The notes beneath the pieces were generated by a model, which worked only from the letters and a program-made list of their open reading frames with translations, had not been told where the DNA came from and searched no databases. From Oreocharis arfaki (taxonomy: Eukaryota > Chordata > Aves > Passeriformes > Paramythiidae), in the NCBI GenBank assembly GCA_013398015.1, contig VZRR01012716.1, positions 209,159 through 273,158 on the forward strand: a stretch of 64,000 nt of DNA, read 5' to 3'. Within the stretch, counting starts at the first letter, position 1. Each line of letters begins with the position of its first letter. Positions 59,384 through 64,000 of this stretch are shown here, one piece after another. Made by a program: the position numbers and the translations under genes.

Positions 59384-62300
59384 ATACACAAAAAATATAA
59401 AAGAAAACAGTTCTGATTAAACAGCAAGAAATGTGCACGTTGAAGGTGGTGTTGTTTCTCCAGGCTTCAGTTTGCAGAAGTTTTGTTTGCTTGCATGATG
59501 CAAATTGGATCCACTGCCTGACTCATCCAGCAGTACCTGAATTTTGATTCCTTGTTTTATCATTTATAACCTTTAGGTGGATTAGGTGCTCTTAGAGATG
59601 AAGGATGTGTTTCACACAGAGGTGATTGAGTCCTGGAGGGAAAAATCATGAACGGAGCAGCTGGAGGTACCCAGTAGTGCCAGGTCTGGAGCTATCCGAA
59701 CTTTGCCCATCTTGTTGGCACAATTTCTTCTCAGCAGCAATAACTACCCAAAGGGGTTTTTTCTAGGAACAAGCAAGTAATGATAATTGAAAAAAAAAGC
59801 AACCAACCCAAATAAAAAAGCCTCTTTACTTTTTGAGTATCAGCAGTCTGTCTGATTTGGGAGCCAATTCTATTATTTCCTGCAGTTTAGATTCAGTTTG
59901 AGCTCTTTGTCTGAATTACACCGTGTGCCAACCTTCCCTTTTTTTGCCCTTCACCGCACCCGCAGTGATTTTATTTTGTTTGCTGTTGAAGTATGGCTTT
60001 ACACAAACGCTGGCAGTGGTATGCATATGGATCACTTACAAATAAATCTGTGTACAGAAAACATAGATTGCCAAGTAGGCAAAACATAAAGATGTCTGTG
60101 CACTCGTAATTTCCTAGCATTACTGTGTGCTGCACTTAGCAGGATTAAGAGCTGTGTATCTTCGCTGCAGAACATACGTTCAGGCAGGAAAACCACCTGC
60201 ATTAATTTCTGTTTTCAGGTGTCACTGCACGTGAATCTTCACTGCCTGTTGGGATTCATATAGATGGCTGATGTAGCATATGAAGAGAACACGTACTTGA
60301 AGGAAATATTCTGTGTCAACTTGATATCGGTGTTATTTAGCTTCTCTGGACTCCATCTGCTCAGCTGTTCTCAGCACAAGTATCCAAGGCTACTTGGGTA
60401 CTCACTTGGCTTTAACTGTAGTTAAAAGGTGAGTTTAATGCAGGATAGCTGTCAGATAGGAGCCATATCAAATTTTAGATTTCACGCAGGGCACTTCACA
60501 AAGTGCTTTTCGTTACCAGTAGTGGTGTGCTGATGGTTATGATGAGTTTGTACAGTGATAAAATTGTTCAGTGGTGCACTTGTCAACAGTGTCAAGGTAA
60601 TAGAAATGACTTGAACATCATCTCTTGCAGTTTATGCTTTGAAGGAGCTGAACTGTTCTGTAAGCACACTTGAATTTCAAATAATTATAATATGAAACCA
60701 GAAGAGAAGCAGCATTTTATTTTGCAGAACATTTGGTGGTTGGTCTCTGCAGCTTCACGGAGGTGCCACCTCTGTAACTCTACATCCCATTCAGCTGACG
60801 GGGTTTGCTGTCTCTTCCTCCCCTCCTGCTGCCAGCTTTGTTTCCATATGCCTGACATAATTGTTCAGGCAGATATACTGCAGATGGATCAGGGAAAGCT
60901 CACATTAGGATAACGTGAACAGAGCTACTCCCTGAAATCGCTTCCTGCTGCGGATGTGGTGAGTGATTTGCTTGACAATGCTCATCGTTCCTTGGTTAAG
61001 TGAGTGATTGTGGTTAAGTTTTCCTCTGTATTTAATAGTCCATTAAAGTCTCTCTTTAAAATACATCTTTTCTGAGAAGCTGGAGATGGGAGGATGCTCT
61101 TGTCCTTTATGCTGATTGATACCAACTTGACCAACATCCACAACTGAAAAGAACTTGGAGCAGCAACCACGCTATTAACGGTGGTGGAGCAGGGTTACTC
61201 ACAGATGATATAATCTAAATTTAGTAGAGGCCACTTAAAATCTGACCACAGCTTGTTTGGACGCCTGTTCATGAGGAGACTTTCAGGGCTTGATTTTTCT
61301 CCTCAATCACTGAAGTTCCCTCTGAGAGGATGTGTTGTAAACAGCACTGAGGTCTCCTCCACAAGGCTGGACCCCCTTCACATTGACCATGTTCAAGGTG
61401 GCGTGGTTCTCATTGGTTTGGGTTTGGTTTTGGCGCTGGTTGGAGAAGTCCCTGTTTAAACAACATTTCATGAGGCTTTTTTAAACGAGTATTAAATCAG
61501 TGAGTCCTGATTTGTTTCTTCGCAAATGGATTTTGCGCAGAAACAGCTGTTAATACATAGGAAATTTGTTGGACCTAGTCCTTCTATTAGTAGCAGCATG
61601 GTCTTTATTTCACTTTGGTGTCCTCCATCTGCACCTTGTCATGGAATTTCGCCCATTTTTCTCATTCTCTTCCTTGTAGTTCTGAATGGAAGGACCAGCA
61701 AACATCTTCAGACTTCAAAAATGACAGCATCCCAAAAAAATTACCAAAAGAACCTGCTCAGCCCCACTTAAACTGTTGCTTATTTGGGGAACTTTGAAGA
61801 GGTTTTTTCCTATCCTGGATGAGATTTCAATCTGGAGCAGCTCTTGAGAATTACAGCAAGTACTGCAGCAATGCCACCTAAGAGAAGATGCCAAGAAATA
61901 AGGAAATAGTCATTTTATTACAAACAGCAGGTGGTTAAGTTAGTGTAGCAAGCAATGCCAAACATGTCTGGATTTGCAGCAAGTACAAGGAAATATCTTG
62001 TCATGGGATGGCAAAGGAGGAGTCAGAGATGCAGGTAGCAATGATGATAAACGTTCAGGGCAGATGCTGTTCTTGCCAAGGCGTAGATCACCATCAAATA
62101 GGTAAATAAATCTTCCCTCTGTTGACTTGAGTTTCCTGCTTTGCCAGCAGTTCTGCTCCCATTTAGGCCCATTACTGACTTGGTTCACTGCTCTTGTGTT
62201 TTACTTACCAACACACGAATATTCAAAGCTTTATTAAGTTTTATTAAGGTATTGAACACCCTCTTCTGCCCTCCTTGCTGCCTTCCGTCCGTGTCCCAGC

Positions 62301-63521
62301 AGTGGAATTGGTTTGGTTGGCAGTGCTGATGTTTTTGGAGGCCTGTATGTGCTCTCTGTGCATAAATGGGAACATCTTGGAGTCACAAGTCGGATCATTT
62401 GAGTAAAGATTTTGCTACTTTGGATGTGCTGCCTGAAGCTGTTGACTCCCTCCTGAAAGGTTTGTGCTGTTCAGGAAGCTGAAGCCTGTTTTAGAGTGGA
62501 TACACTTCAGTCCTGCTTGGGAGGGCTGACATACCTGTGCATGCTTTCATAACTGATTTAATAACAAAATCAGGTGTATGTTAAACATAATTAGTTCAGA
62601 ATATTTTGTCTTTTTTTTTTTTTTGAGATCCTAAAGCCCATTTAAGGCAACAGTGACAGCTGAGCTTTTCAAAGGTTGGGAATGAATGATAATACACCCT
62701 GAGGCATGTTATAAAAGGTCCATGTTCTTCATGGATGGGGTCTTTGGAGAGGCGCAGGAACAAGCTGTCACTTATGGTGTGCAAGGAGCTGTTTGTTCCT
62801 TTTCATCTTCAGTGGCTAAAGCTGCTGCTTCCCATTTTCCATGACAGCCCTTTTGTCATCCTGCCTCTCAGAGGTGAAGGGCACACAAACCACCTATTAT
62901 TTCAGGGCAGTCCCAGGACTTGCCTCTCTGTTGTTGCTGTCATTGGGCAAAGGGTGTCATTTGGGTGGCTCAGGTCCCTGCTGCGTGACTCTGGGGGGAC
63001 AGGTAGGGAAGGAGAACTGTGTTCTGTGGCAGTGGCAGTTTCTTCTCTCAGTCCCATCATCTCATTAATGGTATCTCAGGGATGGGCTGTGGGTGAAGCC
63101 ACCAGCATGTCCTGCAGCTGGCAACGACTGGAGGAGTTCTGTGTGTTTTTCATCTCTGTTGAGAACCCGTGTGGGTGACCCGTATGCATGGCAGGAGATG
63201 CAGATGCTGGAACAGCTCCTGCTGGGGGCTCTGAGGCTCAGAGGTGGGTGGAGGTTTTGGTCATGGCCAGTCACGACTTGCTGGAGATTATGACTTCTGC
63301 AATAGCTCATTTCTCATGGCTGACAGAGGTGTGAGCAGGTGAGAGCTGTGATTTCTGGGTGGGATTTGTCCTCTGCCTGAGTCCACAGATGCCACTGCCG
63401 TTGTGTTTGTCTCATTGCAGGGTTCACTGCTTTTATGCTGTTAAATATCTGATTTTGAGCAGGTCACAGTGCCAGAATGATTGAGAGCAGTAACTTGCAC
63501 ATTGCCTTGTTTCCCTCTTAG
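59384..63521. other. Non-coding stretch, no confident gene
   Basis: AT-rich with a T14 tract at 62611-62624 and a GC-richer part from 62.7 to 63.4 kb, where frames overlap on both strands. Short frames at 60692-60913 and 61253-61797 have no domain. Confidence 0.5.
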
Positions 63522-63636
63522 CTTCAGTGTGAGATATCTATACCAGAATGCACGAATTGCTTTAGATGAAGCAACAGGAGAAAGATACAGTTCTGGCAGC
63601 ATTGCTGTAGCGTGTGACAAAGTTTTGAGTGTTTGA
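63522..63636 (+). CDS. Possible terminal exon, unrecognised
   Basis: A good acceptor-like tract (CCTTGTTTCCCTCTTAG, ending at 63521) precedes an open frame in phase (one base, then 37 codons) that ends in TGA at 63634-63636. The peptide (RYLYQNARIALDEATGERY and following) is balanced in charge and reads more like protein than most frames here. There is no ATG at its start, so it could only be an internal or last exon. The other two frames after the acceptor close sooner. I recognise no family, and no polyadenylation signal was confirmed just downstream. Confidence 0.18.
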
Positions 63637-64000
63637 AAACCAGATCCTTCTGCCTATTGTCAGTGTGGAATTCCAGGTAGTCTTGTAGGAAAAAAAGAGA
63701 AGGTGGAGCTAAAGAAAAGTCCCATTATTTAGGGGCATAATGCTGTGAGCAGGGTTCCTGTGCAGACGGTGGCTTGCTCTTGTGTATGCATGGCTTTCAC
63801 CACCTCTCAGAGGCAGCTCCAGTTAATGTTGATATAAAACTGCCTGTTAATTGGAGTACATGGAGATAATGGTAGGTATAATCTCTAAGTAAACTCTTAA
63901 AAGCTCTGGAAAAAAAGGTATTTAAAAAAAAAAAAAATCTCTCCCCAAAACCTGAGTTTGCACTCTGATTTTAAGATAGAATCATCAGTGTGCGGAGAAG
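63637..64000. other. AT-rich non-coding tail of the window
   Basis: No gene seen. An A13 run lies at 63925-63937. Confidence 0.5.

Overview
The window looks like nuclear DNA from a bird. It is AT-rich and CpG-depleted, has very low interspersed-repeat content, and carries no bacterial-style gene packing. Its two recognisable LINE fragments are 3' tails of CR1, the dominant LINE of avian genomes. I find no gene that I can name. No reading frame carries a family motif I recognise, and most open frames are chance or antisense shadows in non-coding sequence. The best reading is intergenic or deep intronic sequence, perhaps a gene desert, with islands of unusually CpG-retaining, complex sequence that may be conserved regulatory elements or single exons.

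Layout. 1-12.9 kb is AT-rich and mostly featureless, with a CpG-dense island at 2460-2740, smaller complex islands near 6.3 and 9.4 kb, and A-rich, CAAA and trinucleotide simple repeats. 12.9-30 kb holds a perfect match to the CTCF core at 12951, a complex block at 17.4-17.7 kb, a minus-strand coding-like frame at 19.3-19.7 kb and a short CR1 tail at 23.7 kb. 30.26-30.45 kb is a clearer CR1 3' end. At 34403-35095 two almost identical copies of about 345 bp flank a single N, which is most likely two contig ends that overlap but were never merged. 37-48 kb contains several CpG-rich islands (40.3-40.9 and 47.7-48.0 kb), a paired E-box palindrome, a G-quadruplex-prone run and a coding-like block at 45.7-46.0 kb. 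49.2 kb carries a striking AT-rich hairpin. 50.1 kb is a 23-bp minisatellite with a 46-bp higher-order period. 51.7 kb has a strong CTCF-like motif inside a coding-like open frame. 56.4-56.9 kb is another CpG-retaining block, 59.3 kb is an ancient amniote repeat remnant, and 63.5 kb has a possible terminal exon.

No operon, rRNA, tRNA, CRISPR array or complete mobile element was seen. The candidate exons and regulatory islands are hypotheses from splice-like signals, codon-position composition and CpG retention. No alignment or search was possible, so all gene-level calls carry low confidence.
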